From assembly GCA_009777715.1 (NCBI GenBank), contig WRLH01000006.1:62001-126000 (forward strand): a DNA stretch of 64,000 nucleotides, in the 5' to 3' direction. This DNA comes from Lachnospiraceae bacterium. Its GTDB lineage: Bacteria; Bacillota; Clostridia; Lachnospirales; Lachnospiraceae. Positions 33,711 to 43,151 of the stretch are shown here, in pieces (the first letter of the stretch is position 1; each line of letters begins with the position of its first letter). The position numbers and the translations under genes were made by a program. Below the pieces are notes generated by a model. That model made no database searches and had not been told where the DNA came from. It saw only the letters and a list, made by a program, of their open reading frames with translations.

Positions 33711-36185
33711 CTACAGCCAATCATTCCAAAATTTTTCAACGCGGCTGGAAATCTCATCAATCTTTACTGACTCGATATTCTGCCACTCATGGGGAAAAAG
33801 CTTGCGGTACTGGCTTTGCTCAAAACGCTCATCAAGCAACGCCACAATCCCGATGTCTTCCCTCGTGCGGATAACCCGCCCGGCTGCTTGGAAGACTTTG
33901 TTGATTCCGGGAAGCTTGTAAGCGTAATCAAACCCATTTTCGCCTTGCTCGTCAAAATAGCGCTTGAGAATCTCGCGTTCGGGACAAACTTGGGGCAGGC
34001 TCGTCCCAACAATAATTGCGCCAATCAGGTGGTCGTTTTTTAGGTCAATCCCCTCACTGAAAATACCGCCGGAGACGCAAAAGCCTAAGAGACTGCGGGG
34101 GGCGGGTTGATCGGAAAAACGAAAAAGAAACCGTTCGCGCTTTTCTTCGTCCATATGCTCCTCTTGTAAAATGCACTCCGTTTCTGCTTCATCATAAAAA
34201 TACTCAAGATACCGCTTATGAATCTCGCGCAAAAACAGATGGGAGGGGAAAAAAAGCAGATAATTGCCATAACGGTTCTTCGTAATCTCATAGATATAGC
34301 GGGCAATATTGTAATATTCCGTGTCGTTCCGGCGGGTATATTTGCTCGTGACATCAAGGGCAATAAAAAGGCCGCGCTTGCCCGGGTCAAAAACCGACTT
34401 GGCGTAAACGTCATAATCGCCCTTATCAGCCCCCAATAATTTTTTGTAGTACTTAATGGGCAAAAGGGTTGCCGAAAATAATACCGAAGTCCGCCCGCGC
34501 TGCATATATTCGCGCAAATTGTCCGAGGGGTTTACGCAAAACAGCTTGACAAAAAAATCACCGTTTTCTTCAACTTCGGCATAAACGACATAATTTTGAT
34601 TAAGATTTTCTTTGATGTCACGAAAATGTAAGGCATCAAAATAAAACGTCAGCATCTCCTTTTTAACCGGGCTGTTTTCATTTTCTTCAAGGTATTTTTC
34701 CATCGCGGCGCAAAGGCGGCCAAGTGAGTCATTAAAGGGTTCTAGATAAGGCTCAACCTGATACCCTGTCGTTTCGCGCTTTAGCACTAGCAAATCGTGG
34801 TTGCAGCTGCTTAATAGCTTGGCGATATTCGGGGCATAATCCTTAACGGTTTTTTTGAGGGCCAGGAAATCCTCTTTCCTAAGCAAGGCACTATACATTT
34901 CCCTGCCCCGCTCGACCAGATTGTGGGCTTCATCAATCAGAAAAATAAAATCGCGGCTGCTTTTGTCAGCAAAAAAACGCTTTAGTGAGGCTTGGGGGTC
35001 GAAAAGATAATTGTAATCGCCGATTATCCCATCGGAAAACAAACTCATATCAAGGCATAATTCAAAGGGGCAGACACGGAAAATTTCGGCATACTCACAA
35101 ATCCGCTCCCTTGTAAAATTGTCTGACTCGGTCAATAATCCGAAAATCGCTTCATTAACGCGGTCATAATGGCCCTCGGCATAAGGGCAAGCGACCGGAT
35201 TACATTCGGTTTCATTCATGAAGCAAATTTTGTCCTTGGCAGTCAATATGACCGTTTTGAAATTTAGGCCTTGCTCACGCAGCTGGTTAAACGCTTCTTC
35301 GGCAACGGTCCGGGTAATGGTTTTGGCGGTCAGGTAAAAGACCTTTTCAGCCAGCCCTTCCCCCATTGCCTTAACGGCAGGAAAAACGGTTGAAATCGTC
35401 TTTCCCACCCCGGTCGGGGCTTCAAGATAAAGCTTTTTCCGGTGGTAAATAGTCTGGTATACATAGGTGATCAGCTCTTTTTGACCAGCCCGGTACTGAA
35501 AAGGGAAAGAAAGATTCTTGATTGACTGGCAGCGTTTTTCGCGCCATTCATGCTCATAATCGGCCCATTTGCGATATTCGCCCATCAAATTAAAAAACCA
35601 GGCCTTTAATTCATGGTCGGTATATTCTTGGTGGAAATATTTAAGTTCTTCGGTAATCATATTGCAGTAAGTCATCCGGACCCGGATTTTGCGCAGATTG
35701 TTCTGAGCCAAGTAAATATAAGCATAACACATTGCTTGCGCCATATGGACAGGGACTGGCTCTCTCATCCTGAATACTTCGCGGTAAGTGCCTTTTATCT
35801 CATCGATGGTAACAAGCTCTTCTTCTCTTATGCTCTCACTGTCTGCTTCCGTCTCCGGAATGGCCAGGCTCTTTTGTTCTTCTACATCGCCGCTTAGCAG
35901 GTCTTTATCCATCTTCTTAGGGATTCTGATATTGCCAGCCCTGCTAGCCGGAATGATTACGCCGTCGATCCGCCCATCAATAATAATCGTATAGTTGCCC
36001 GTCTCGTACTTAAACTTGACCGCGACTTCGGCATGATAATCAGAACCCATCCGCCGCTGGATCATCCGGTGGATACGCCCGCCCTCCTGCATTGCCGTTT
36101 CTGCCAAAGCAAAACGGCGGTTGTCGATATCTCCGCTCCGCAGGATAAACTCAACTAGGTTCCTGACTGATATCTGTATTTCCAT
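33711..36185 (-). CDS. PD-(D/E)XK nuclease fused to XPD/DinG-type DNA helicase
   Basis: The 824-residue protein starts with a Cas4/RecB-like nuclease module (GRIDG with Asp74; DEIKGTY with Glu129 and Lys131), then a superfamily 2 iron-sulphur helicase: Walker A APTGVGKT (256-263), cysteines C321, C328, C333 and C372 as likely 4Fe-4S ligands, DEAH (418-421), a GGIFSEGIDL block and a QAAGRVIR motif VI. It would unwind and perhaps cut damaged or branched DNA. The ORF begins with MEIQISVRNLVEF, the known N-terminus of these fusions. It stands alone with an AT-rich dyad promoter region. Confidence 0.9.
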   Translation of the reverse strand: MEIQISVRNLVEFILRSGDIDNRRFALAETAMQEGGRIHRMIQRRMGSDYHAEVAVKFKYETGNYTIIIDGRIDGVIIPASRAGNIRIPKKMDKDLLSGDVEEQKSLAIPETEADSESIREEELVTIDEIKGTYREVFRMREPVPVHMAQAMCYAYIYLAQNNLRKIRVRMTYCNMITEELKYFHQEYTDHELKAWFFNLMGEYRKWADYEHEWREKRCQSIKNLSFPFQYRAGQKELITYVYQTIYHRKKLYLEAPTGVGKTISTVFPAVKAMGEGLAEKVFYLTAKTITRTVAEEAFNQLREQGLNFKTVILTAKDKICFMNETECNPVACPYAEGHYDRVNEAIFGLLTESDNFTRERICEYAEIFRVCPFELCLDMSLFSDGIIGDYNYLFDPQASLKRFFADKSSRDFIFLIDEAHNLVERGREMYSALLRKEDFLALKKTVKDYAPNIAKLLSSCNHDLLVLKRETTGYQVEPYLEPFNDSLGRLCAAMEKYLEENENSPVKKEMLTFYFDALHFRDIKENLNQNYVVYAEVEENGDFFVKLFCVNPSDNLREYMQRGRTSVLFSATLLPIKYYKKLLGADKGDYDVYAKSVFDPGKRGLFIALDVTSKYTRRNDTEYYNIARYIYEITKNRYGNYLLFFPSHLFLREIHKRYLEYFYDEAETECILQEEHMDEEKRERFLFRFSDQPAPRSLLGFCVSGGIFSEGIDLKNDHLIGAIIVGTSLPQVCPEREILKRYFDEQGENGFDYAYKLPGINKVFQAAGRVIRTREDIGIVALLDERFEQSQYRKLFPHEWQNIESVKIDEISSRVEKFWNDWL

Positions 36186-36203
36186 TCCAGCTCCATACGT
36201 AAT

Positions 36204-36239
36204 ATATAAATATAGGAAGTAACGCTTCTATATTTATAT
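36204..36239. promoter_or_regulatory. AT-rich dyad upstream of the helicase gene
   Basis: ATATAAATATAGGAAG (36204-36219) and CTTCTATATTTATAT (36225-36239) form an imperfect inverted repeat with a five-base centre, placed 19 bp upstream of the helicase start; it could be an operator or a 5'-UTR hairpin. Confidence 0.4.
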
Positions 36240-36275
36240 TATAGTACATATGTTCTGGTTTGGCAAGAGGGAATT

Positions 36276-37190
36276 TTACCTCGAATACTGCCTTAGGATT
36301 TCGAGGGCCTTAGGAACGCTATAGCCAACATAGCCTTGCACTCCCAGCGGCACATCTTTGCTCTGCGGCCGCTCCCGGTAACGGTTCGGCGAAACAGATG
36401 TCAGCTCTTTAAAAATGCGGTAAAATGACGAGCCGCTTTCAAAGCCGCTTGCTGTCTCAATATATTGGATCGAGAAATCCGTGTTCCGCAGTAAATCTTT
36501 CGCATTTTCAACACGGTAATAATTCACTAATGATTTATATGATTCCGAGCCCGCTTCTTTCATGACCCTGTAGATTTTTGCGCGGCTCATTGCCAGATCG
36601 CGGCACATCTGGTCAATGCTTATATCTTCCGCAAACCGCTTTTTTATATATTGCTTTATGGCGTCAAAATCTTTTAAGCGGTCGTCAATTGGAAGCTGGG
36701 CTTCTGATTTTACCTGATAAGGTAAATGCTTAAACATCGAGCCAACATAATTATATAGGCAGCTTTTAATAAAAAACTGATATCCGTTGGGCTTTTCATA
36801 TACGAGCAAGGCTATTTTCGCCAAATCGCGCCTCATCATTTCGATAACCTTGTCCGGAATGCCATTCTCTAAGCGGGTGTTTAGGGAAAACCAGAAGCTC
36901 TTACTATAAACACCAGCAAATATTTCAGGGTTAAATTGTAGGACAAGACAAAGGTTGTCAGGTTCTGGCTGATTTATCGAATGGATCTCGCGAGCATTAA
37001 ACAGAAAAATGTCGCCAGCTTCCAACCGCCATTCAGAATCCTCACAATTTATGACAACGCTGCCACGCAAAACGAAAAAGGTCTCATACTCGTGATGCCA
37101 GTGCGGACTTGAGTTTTCGATTGAAACGACCTTGCATATTAGTGGCATTTGGGCTGTGCGTTCAATATATTCCAGTTCGGATGTTTGCAT
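36276..37190 (-). CDS. AraC family regulator with cupin sensor
   Basis: The product (304 residues from the ATG at 37190) has an N-terminal cupin (HWHHEYETFFVLRGSVVI) and two C-terminal helix-turn-helix motifs (DISIDQMCRDLAMSRAKIYRVMK; IQYIETASGFESGSSFYRIFKELTSVSPNRYR). Such regulators usually activate sugar-use operons when an effector binds the cupin. The gene is divergent from the GPH transporter operon, so that operon is its likely target. The ATG has a GAGGATTTT spacing; the longer frame to 37307 is unlikely. Confidence 0.88.
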   Translation of the reverse strand: MQTSELEYIERTAQMPLICKVVSIENSSPHWHHEYETFFVLRGSVVINCEDSEWRLEAGDIFLFNAREIHSINQPEPDNLCLVLQFNPEIFAGVYSKSFWFSLNTRLENGIPDKVIEMMRRDLAKIALLVYEKPNGYQFFIKSCLYNYVGSMFKHLPYQVKSEAQLPIDDRLKDFDAIKQYIKKRFAEDISIDQMCRDLAMSRAKIYRVMKEAGSESYKSLVNYYRVENAKDLLRNTDFSIQYIETASGFESGSSFYRIFKELTSVSPNRYRERPQSKDVPLGVQGYVGYSVPKALEILRQYSR

Positions 37191-37340
37191 AAAATCCTCA
37201 CTTTCAGTAAGCAGGAAGACCTGCTTACTTACTTCTCTTCTTATTATATATTTACTTATCATACTTTGCAACGTTTCGGGAATGCAGTTGATACAATATG
37301 AGAGCAATTGGGTTGATGTGGGGTTTATAATTGGTTATGG

Positions 37341-37401
37341 GATTGCGGATCGGGGTCCGCAATGACACATGAGGGGATTGCGGATCGAGGTCCGCAATGA
37401 C
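37341..37401. repeat. Two tandem palindromic repeats before the GPH transporter ribosome site
   Basis: Copies at 37341-37366 and 37376-37401, 35 bp apart, each GATTGCGGATCG...GGTCCGCAATGAC. The second copy ends two bases before the AAAGGAG ribosome site of the transporter gene. Confidence 0.9.
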
Positions 37402-37422
37402 GAAAGGAGTATGGATATAATT

Positions 37423-38769
37423 ATGAAAAAAGAAAAAGATCCAAAAGCAAGCAGCCTAAGCACGAAACTTTGTTATGCCACAGGCGACATCGGATGCAAC
37501 TTTGTCTGGACGTTCATTTCAGGTTTTCTAATGCTTTATTACACAGATAGTGTCGGCGTTTCAGCTGCGTTTGTCGGGACAATGTTTTTTATCTGCCGGG
37601 CTTTGGACGGTATGTCCGACCTTGGGATGGGCGTCATTATCGAAAAAACCAGCTCTCGTTTTGGGAAAGCGCGTCCGTGGGTATTGCTATTTAGCATTCC
37701 GCTTTCCATAAGCCTGCTGCTTATTTTTAATGTCCCGGCCACGCTTCCTTATCTAGGCAAGCAAGTATATATTTATACAACTTATATCCTTATGGCCGTT
37801 ATCTGCTACACCGCGGTAAATCTGTCCTACAACGCCATGCTGCCCCGTTTTTCGCTTACTTCCCATGACCGCAATCTCGTTTCGGCGATCAAAGGAGCGG
37901 CCGTTATTGTCGCCGCTTTATTGGTATCGCTCCTGACCCCATTTTTGATGGAAGCCTTTGGCGGATACCAAAGCCAAAAAGCATGGAGCCAAACCACGGC
38001 AATATATGCCGTCATTGCCCTTGTCATGCTATTAATCACCTTTTTCGGCGTCAAAGAAAAAATCGCGCCAAATATTGATGAAGACGGCAAACCGGCAAAA
38101 GTTGAAGTCAAGAAAGCGTTATCGCTTTTAATAAAGAACAAATATTTTTATGTTGCAACCGCGCTTTTTGTCGTCTTTTATGCGATTACCGGGACAGGCG
38201 GGGTTGGGATTTATTTTGCCCGCGATATCCTAGGTGACGCGAATCTGTTCGGCCTTATTTCCGCAATCGCTATTCTCCCCATGATTATTGGCATCCCGAT
38301 CCTTCCGGCAATGTACAAAAAATTCGGGAAACGTAACGTCATGCTTGTTGGTGCTTTGGTATCGGCGGCTGGTTGCTTGTTGCAGTTAATAAACCCAGCC
38401 AGCTTGCCGCTTTATTTGACGTTTGCAATCGTAAGGGGGTTTGGCAGCATCATGTTTTCGCTTCCTATCTTTACGCTTGCAAGTGATATCGTTGAACTTG
38501 ATGAACGCCGCTATGGCTTTCGCGCAGAAGGCTTGGTCACAAGCTCAAACAGTCTTGGGATTAAGGTTGGTACTGGGCTGGGTGCGGCAATGGTCGGCTG
38601 GATTCTGGCGTTGGGCAAATATGACGCGGATGCGGCGGTACAGCTTGATTCATCTTTAAACGCGATGATTGTTCTTCAAATTGGGATGCCGTTGGTCTTA
38701 AGTCTTGTTTTGGCTGTCCTGCTGATTTTCTGGGACATTGAAAAGAAATTGCAAGTGTATGATAATTAA
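37423..38769 (+). CDS. GPH-family sugar:cation symporter
   Basis: The 448-residue protein has twelve predicted membrane helices and the GPH start (SLSTKLCYATGDIGCNFVWTFISGFLMLYYTDSVG) with the DGMSDLGMGVIIEKTSSRFGKARPW loop typical of the glycoside-pentoside-hexuronide family. It imports sugars with cations. The ATG at 37423 is 12 bases after AAAGGAG; another ATG at 37411 would leave no spacing. It heads an operon with GH3, esterase, MBL and deacetylase genes. Confidence 0.87.
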   Translation: MKKEKDPKASSLSTKLCYATGDIGCNFVWTFISGFLMLYYTDSVGVSAAFVGTMFFICRALDGMSDLGMGVIIEKTSSRFGKARPWVLLFSIPLSISLLLIFNVPATLPYLGKQVYIYTTYILMAVICYTAVNLSYNAMLPRFSLTSHDRNLVSAIKGAAVIVAALLVSLLTPFLMEAFGGYQSQKAWSQTTAIYAVIALVMLLITFFGVKEKIAPNIDEDGKPAKVEVKKALSLLIKNKYFYVATALFVVFYAITGTGGVGIYFARDILGDANLFGLISAIAILPMIIGIPILPAMYKKFGKRNVMLVGALVSAAGCLLQLINPASLPLYLTFAIVRGFGSIMFSLPIFTLASDIVELDERRYGFRAEGLVTSSNSLGIKVGTGLGAAMVGWILALGKYDADAAVQLDSSLNAMIVLQIGMPLVLSLVLAVLLIFWDIEKKLQVYDN

Positions 38770-38779
38770 GTGGTCAGGG

Positions 38780-38875
38780 GATTGCGGAATGGAGTCCGCA
38801 ATGACGCATGAGGGGATTGCGGAATGGAGTCCGCAATGACGCATGAGGAGATTGCGGATCGGAGTTCGCAATGAC
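38780..38875. repeat. Three tandem palindromic repeats between transporter and GH3 genes
   Basis: Copies at 38780-38805, 38815-38840 and 38850-38875 with 35-bp period and spacer ending in GCATGAGG or GAGG. The arms are GATTGCGG and CCGCAATGAC, degenerate in the third. Confidence 0.92.
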
Positions 38876-38913
38876 AATAAAAAAGGGAAGTAAAAAAACA
38901 GGAGGATATAAAT

Positions 38914-41322
38914 ATGGAAAATTACAAAAACAACTCACTTACTGTAGATGAGCGGACAGAGGATCTGCTTATGCGAATGACCTTAGATGAGAAAATAGCG
39001 CAACTGCAATGTACAATGGTGATTGGCGAGCCTGCGGCGGCAGCTGCCAATTTCCCCAACGGTATCGGAAGTGCCGTCGCGTTCGGGACAGCGCAGGACC
39101 CGGCTGGCATTGCCGAAAACAATACTAAAGTCATCGAAGCATTCAGCAACAGCCGCCTTTCCATTCCGCCGCTTATCCATATTGAAGCCGTAACTGGCAT
39201 TGTCAGCCCCGGCGGGACAACTTTTCCTTCGGCAATAGGGCTTGGCGCAACATTTAGCCTCGAAACGGTCGCTGACATGGCGGACACAATCCGCTGTCAA
39301 ATGCTTTCTGTCGGCTATCGTCACGCACTTTCACCAGTCATGGACGTGTCACGCGATCCGCGCTGGGGCCGGATTGGTGAGACCTACGGCGAAGACCCGA
39401 CCCTATGCGCCGCAATGAGTGCCGCATATACAAAAGGGTTGCAGGGCGAAATACTTAAAGACGGAGCGGCCGCAACTGGCAAACATTTTCTTGGATATGG
39501 CACAAGCGATGGCGGCCTAAATATGGCAAGCAACCCCATCACCGAACGCGAACTGCGTGAAGTATACGCAAAACCTTTTCAAGCTGCCGTCACCGAAAGC
39601 GGCCTGTGCGGAATAATGAATTCTTACGGCACAATTGATGGTGAAATGGTAATCGGCTCACGTAAAATCATGACCGATTTGCTCCGTGGTGAAATGGGCT
39701 TTGACGGAATCCTTGTGTCCGATTATATGTCAATCGAACGGCTGGTAAATTACCGCATAATGCCTAATCTGGAAGATGCTGGCATTGCCGCCCTGAAAGC
39801 CGGGCTGGATGCCGAATATCCTCTGCCTCACGCTTATGGTGCTAACCTCGCCGAAGCAGTTAATCAAGGAATGCTTGACATTGCCGAAATAGACCGCTCA
39901 GTCAAGCGCATTCTTAAGATAAAGTTCGCGCTTGGCCTTTTCGACGACCCAGCCCCGCGCCTACAGCTGCTTAAAGAAGCATACGGTGATCCGCTTCATT
40001 CCAATCGCAGCCTAAAAGCAGCACGTGAATCAATTGTACTGTTAAAAAACAACGGTATTCTTCCGCTGTCAAAAAAACTGAAAACAATTGCTGTCATCGG
40101 CCCACACGCCGACAGCATTAGGCTTTTATTTGGCTGCTATACGCTTCCGGCCGGAATTGAAATGCAGATGAGCAACTCAATGGCAAGTGACATGGCAGGG
40201 CTTGACGGAATGGAAGATTTTGTGAAGCAAAACGACGGGCCGCAGCCTGTGCCGGAAACATATCCGGGAAGCGATGTCCTGCGCGAGCGTGAAGATGTGA
40301 GAGCAATGCTTAATATGGCATTAGGCCCGTTTACGCCAACTATTTTAAATAGTATCAAAACTAAGTGTCCTTTAACAGATGTCATTTATGTAAAAGGCTG
40401 TGATGTTGCCGGAACTGATGACAGTATGTTTAGCGAAGCGGCCGCGGCGGCCAAACAGGCGGATGCCGTTATTCTCACGCTGGGCGGCAAATATGGCTGG
40501 GGTGCAAACTCAACCATCGGCGAAGGGCTTGACCGGGATAATATCGGGCTGACCGGAATCCAAGAAGAACTGGCACAGCTAATCATTGAAACTGGCTGCC
40601 CAACTGTTGTTGTCCATATGGACGCGAGGCCGCTTTCAAGTGCATATATAAAGGAAAATGCTGCCGCTGTGTTAGAGAATTGGTTTCCCGGAAGCACAGG
40701 CGGCCAGGCGTTGGCGGACGTTCTGTTTGGTGACTATAACCCGGCTGGGCGTATGCCTGTAACAACAGCGCGTAACGCCGGGCAAATCCCCATTTACGCA
40801 GGGCAGAAAAATGGCAACGCTTACTACGCCAAGAACACTACCGGAGCGTTAAACCGTTATGTTGAAAGTACGACCGAACCGCTGTTTTACTTTGGCGAAG
40901 GCCTAAGCTATACTAAATTTAAATATGAAAACCTGACCGTAACGCCGGAAACCAACGCAAACGGAGCGGTGGAAGTCAAATTTGAGATAACTAATATTGG
41001 CGGCTTAGACGGCGAGGAAACCGCGCAGCTTTATGTATCTGATGAATATGCCCAGATGTTACGCCCTGCCAAGGAATTTGCGGGCTGTAAACGCCTGTTT
41101 ATCAAAGCTAATGAGAAGAAAATGGTAAAATTTACCATCCGCGCTGACCAGTTCTCATTCCTTGACAAAAATATGGATTGGGTTGTCGAAAAAGGAAAAA
41201 TGAACGTCATGGTCGGAGCATCATCTGAAGACATCCGGTTAACTGGCAGCTTTTTAATCACCGAGAGTAAAATGATAAGCGGCAAAGAAAGGGGATTTTA
41301 TGCCAAAGCGGAGAGTATTTAA
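38914..41322 (+). CDS. GH3 beta-glycosidase, cytosolic
   Basis: The 802-residue enzyme has a GH3 N-terminal domain (DVSRDPRWGRIGETYGEDP, 144-162; GKHFLGYG; nucleophile Asp270 in GILVSDYMS), a second alpha/beta domain (IVLLKNNGILPLS) and a C-terminal fibronectin-III-like domain. It splits beta-linked glucosides or xylosides; the pattern is close to beta-glucosidase/xylosidase groups. There is no signal peptide, so it acts on imported oligosaccharides delivered by the GPH transporter. An AGGAGG site precedes the ATG. Confidence 0.9.
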   Translation: MENYKNNSLTVDERTEDLLMRMTLDEKIAQLQCTMVIGEPAAAAANFPNGIGSAVAFGTAQDPAGIAENNTKVIEAFSNSRLSIPPLIHIEAVTGIVSPGGTTFPSAIGLGATFSLETVADMADTIRCQMLSVGYRHALSPVMDVSRDPRWGRIGETYGEDPTLCAAMSAAYTKGLQGEILKDGAAATGKHFLGYGTSDGGLNMASNPITERELREVYAKPFQAAVTESGLCGIMNSYGTIDGEMVIGSRKIMTDLLRGEMGFDGILVSDYMSIERLVNYRIMPNLEDAGIAALKAGLDAEYPLPHAYGANLAEAVNQGMLDIAEIDRSVKRILKIKFALGLFDDPAPRLQLLKEAYGDPLHSNRSLKAARESIVLLKNNGILPLSKKLKTIAVIGPHADSIRLLFGCYTLPAGIEMQMSNSMASDMAGLDGMEDFVKQNDGPQPVPETYPGSDVLREREDVRAMLNMALGPFTPTILNSIKTKCPLTDVIYVKGCDVAGTDDSMFSEAAAAAKQADAVILTLGGKYGWGANSTIGEGLDRDNIGLTGIQEELAQLIIETGCPTVVVHMDARPLSSAYIKENAAAVLENWFPGSTGGQALADVLFGDYNPAGRMPVTTARNAGQIPIYAGQKNGNAYYAKNTTGALNRYVESTTEPLFYFGEGLSYTKFKYENLTVTPETNANGAVEVKFEITNIGGLDGEETAQLYVSDEYAQMLRPAKEFAGCKRLFIKANEKKMVKFTIRADQFSFLDKNMDWVVEKGKMNVMVGASSEDIRLTGSFLITESKMISGKERGFYAKAESI

Positions 41323-41334
41323 GAGGAGAAAGCA

Positions 41335-42318
41335 ATGTTCAAAATTAGTGATTCGATGATTCACCATGAACTGCTGAAAAAAGCGCGTTCACTGCGAAGA
41401 AAGCCCCAGAATTTTTCTCTTTTTAAAACAAGAATGATGAAAATTTTGTGCCGAATGTTGCGTGGGAAGCATAGCCGCAAAATGCGGTACGCGCAAGAAT
41501 ATATCGAACGGCCCGATGGCTCAAAGCTTAGGATATGCGTTTACACTCCGCTTGAGCGTAAGGATAATGTGCCGGGGCTATTATGGATTCACGGCGGGGG
41601 GTATTCAATCGGAATACCAGAGCAGGACGACGCTTTTATCCTTCGTTTTGTTGAAGCAAGCGGGTGCGTGGCAGTATCCCCCGATTATACCCTGTCGCTT
41701 GATAAGCCCTATCCGGCGGCTTTGGAGGATTGCTACGCTGCCTTGCTTTGGCTTAATGATAAAGGAGCGGCTTACGGTATGCGTAAGGATCAGATCTTTG
41801 TCGGGGGCAATAGTGCTGGCGGCGGGCTTGCGGCTGCTGTTTCGCTCTATGCCCGCGACAAAAAAGAAGTAGCCATTGCCTTTCAAATCCTGCTTTATCC
41901 CATGCTTGATGACCGTCCAACCAGCTCATCAAAGGATAATGATGCGCCGCTTTGGTACACGGCGATAAATAAAGCCTCTTGGCAGCTTTACTTGGGTGAT
42001 TATTATGGACGCGAAGATGTCCCGGCTTATGCCGTGCCAGCCCGCGCTGTGGATTATGCGAATCTTCCACCAGCCTGCTCTTTTGTTGGCAGTATCGAGC
42101 CGTTCCTTGCTGAAACCGAGGCATATATGAATAGCCTAAAAAATTGCGGAATTACAGCCGCTTTCAAAGTTTTTGAAGGCTGCTTCCATGCCTTTGATCA
42201 AATTTGCCCTGATACGGACATCGCTAAGGAAGCGGTTGCTTTCCTAATGGAACATTATAATAATGCGGTCAAGAATCATTTTGCACCGCAGGAGGTAAAA
42301 GAATATGAAAGAATATAA
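41335..42318 (+). CDS. Alpha/beta-hydrolase esterase (HSL-like)
   Basis: The 327-residue protein has the oxyanion HGGGY (86-90) and nucleophile elbow GGNSAGG with Ser160, the marks of hormone-sensitive-lipase-like esterases. A late His in GCFHAFD completes the triad. It could remove acetyl or feruloyl groups from imported plant oligosaccharides, given the GH3 and deacetylase genes around it. It starts 12 bp after GH3 and overlaps the next gene by 14 bases. Confidence 0.85.
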   Translation: MFKISDSMIHHELLKKARSLRRKPQNFSLFKTRMMKILCRMLRGKHSRKMRYAQEYIERPDGSKLRICVYTPLERKDNVPGLLWIHGGGYSIGIPEQDDAFILRFVEASGCVAVSPDYTLSLDKPYPAALEDCYAALLWLNDKGAAYGMRKDQIFVGGNSAGGGLAAAVSLYARDKKEVAIAFQILLYPMLDDRPTSSSKDNDAPLWYTAINKASWQLYLGDYYGREDVPAYAVPARAVDYANLPPACSFVGSIEPFLAETEAYMNSLKNCGITAAFKVFEGCFHAFDQICPDTDIAKEAVAFLMEHYNNAVKNHFAPQEVKEYERI

Positions 42319-43150
42319 ACCGCATTTTTCAATCAAAGAAATCTATCCGGATTCTTATGTCATAACGGATTATGGTGTCGGCCAGGGCAAGGTTTATATG
42401 TACTTGCTGGCCGGGAGCGAAAAGGCATTATTAATTGACAGCGGATATGGGCTTCTTAACTTAAAGGATATTGTTGGTTCAATAACTGACAAGCCTGTCA
42501 TTTGCGTATGTACCCATGGCCATTTAGATCATGCGCTGGGAGCAAGCCAGTTTGAAGAAGCATATCTTCACAGTGGCGATTTCGAAGTATACGAACGGCA
42601 TACGTCTTACGAACTGATTACCGATGCCGGGTTAAAAGGGATATTAATGAAACCGCCCAAGGCCATGCGGAATAATCCAAGCTATATAAAACAGATTGAG
42701 AAAATGGCACAAAAGCATTATTCTGGGCTTAAGGCTTTGGACGAGATAAAAAAAATCGATCTGGGCGGACGAACGGCCTCACTTCATCATGTCCCGGGAC
42801 ATACTCCGGGCAGCATTGCGATTATTGATGAAACGTATAACACCATTTTTGATGCCGACGCAAGCGCCCCGGGAGCGTTTTTGTTCCTGCCCGAATCAAG
42901 TCCCTTGCTTGAATATGGAAAAATGCTAAGGGATTATCTTTCTTTTATGGAAATGCGCGGAATAGAAAACCGTTATGTCGGGCATTCAAGCAAAGCGGTG
43001 AATATCAAGCACCTAAAGCGGCTAATCCGTTGTGTTGAAATCGCGATTGCCAAGCCTAATAAGGGCATCAAAATTAATTCGGTCTTAGGAAAAGCACGCC
43101 TCGTTTTTGCTGGCGGTTCATTGATTTTTTGCGGAAGGCAAGGATATTAA
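42305..43150 (+). CDS. MBL-fold metallohydrolase
   Basis: The 281-residue protein shows THGHLDH (HxHxDH, metal ligands) near residue 76, a downstream HVPGHTPGS block, and IFDADAS for the bridging Asp. Its substrate is unknown; the location between an esterase and a deacetylase suggests work on a sugar derivative. AGGAGG lies inside the end of the esterase, so the genes are translationally coupled. Confidence 0.83.
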   Translation: MKEYKPHFSIKEIYPDSYVITDYGVGQGKVYMYLLAGSEKALLIDSGYGLLNLKDIVGSITDKPVICVCTHGHLDHALGASQFEEAYLHSGDFEVYERHTSYELITDAGLKGILMKPPKAMRNNPSYIKQIEKMAQKHYSGLKALDEIKKIDLGGRTASLHHVPGHTPGSIAIIDETYNTIFDADASAPGAFLFLPESSPLLEYGKMLRDYLSFMEMRGIENRYVGHSSKAVNIKHLKRLIRCVEIAIAKPNKGIKINSVLGKARLVFAGGSLIFCGRQGY

Positions 43151-43151
43151 G

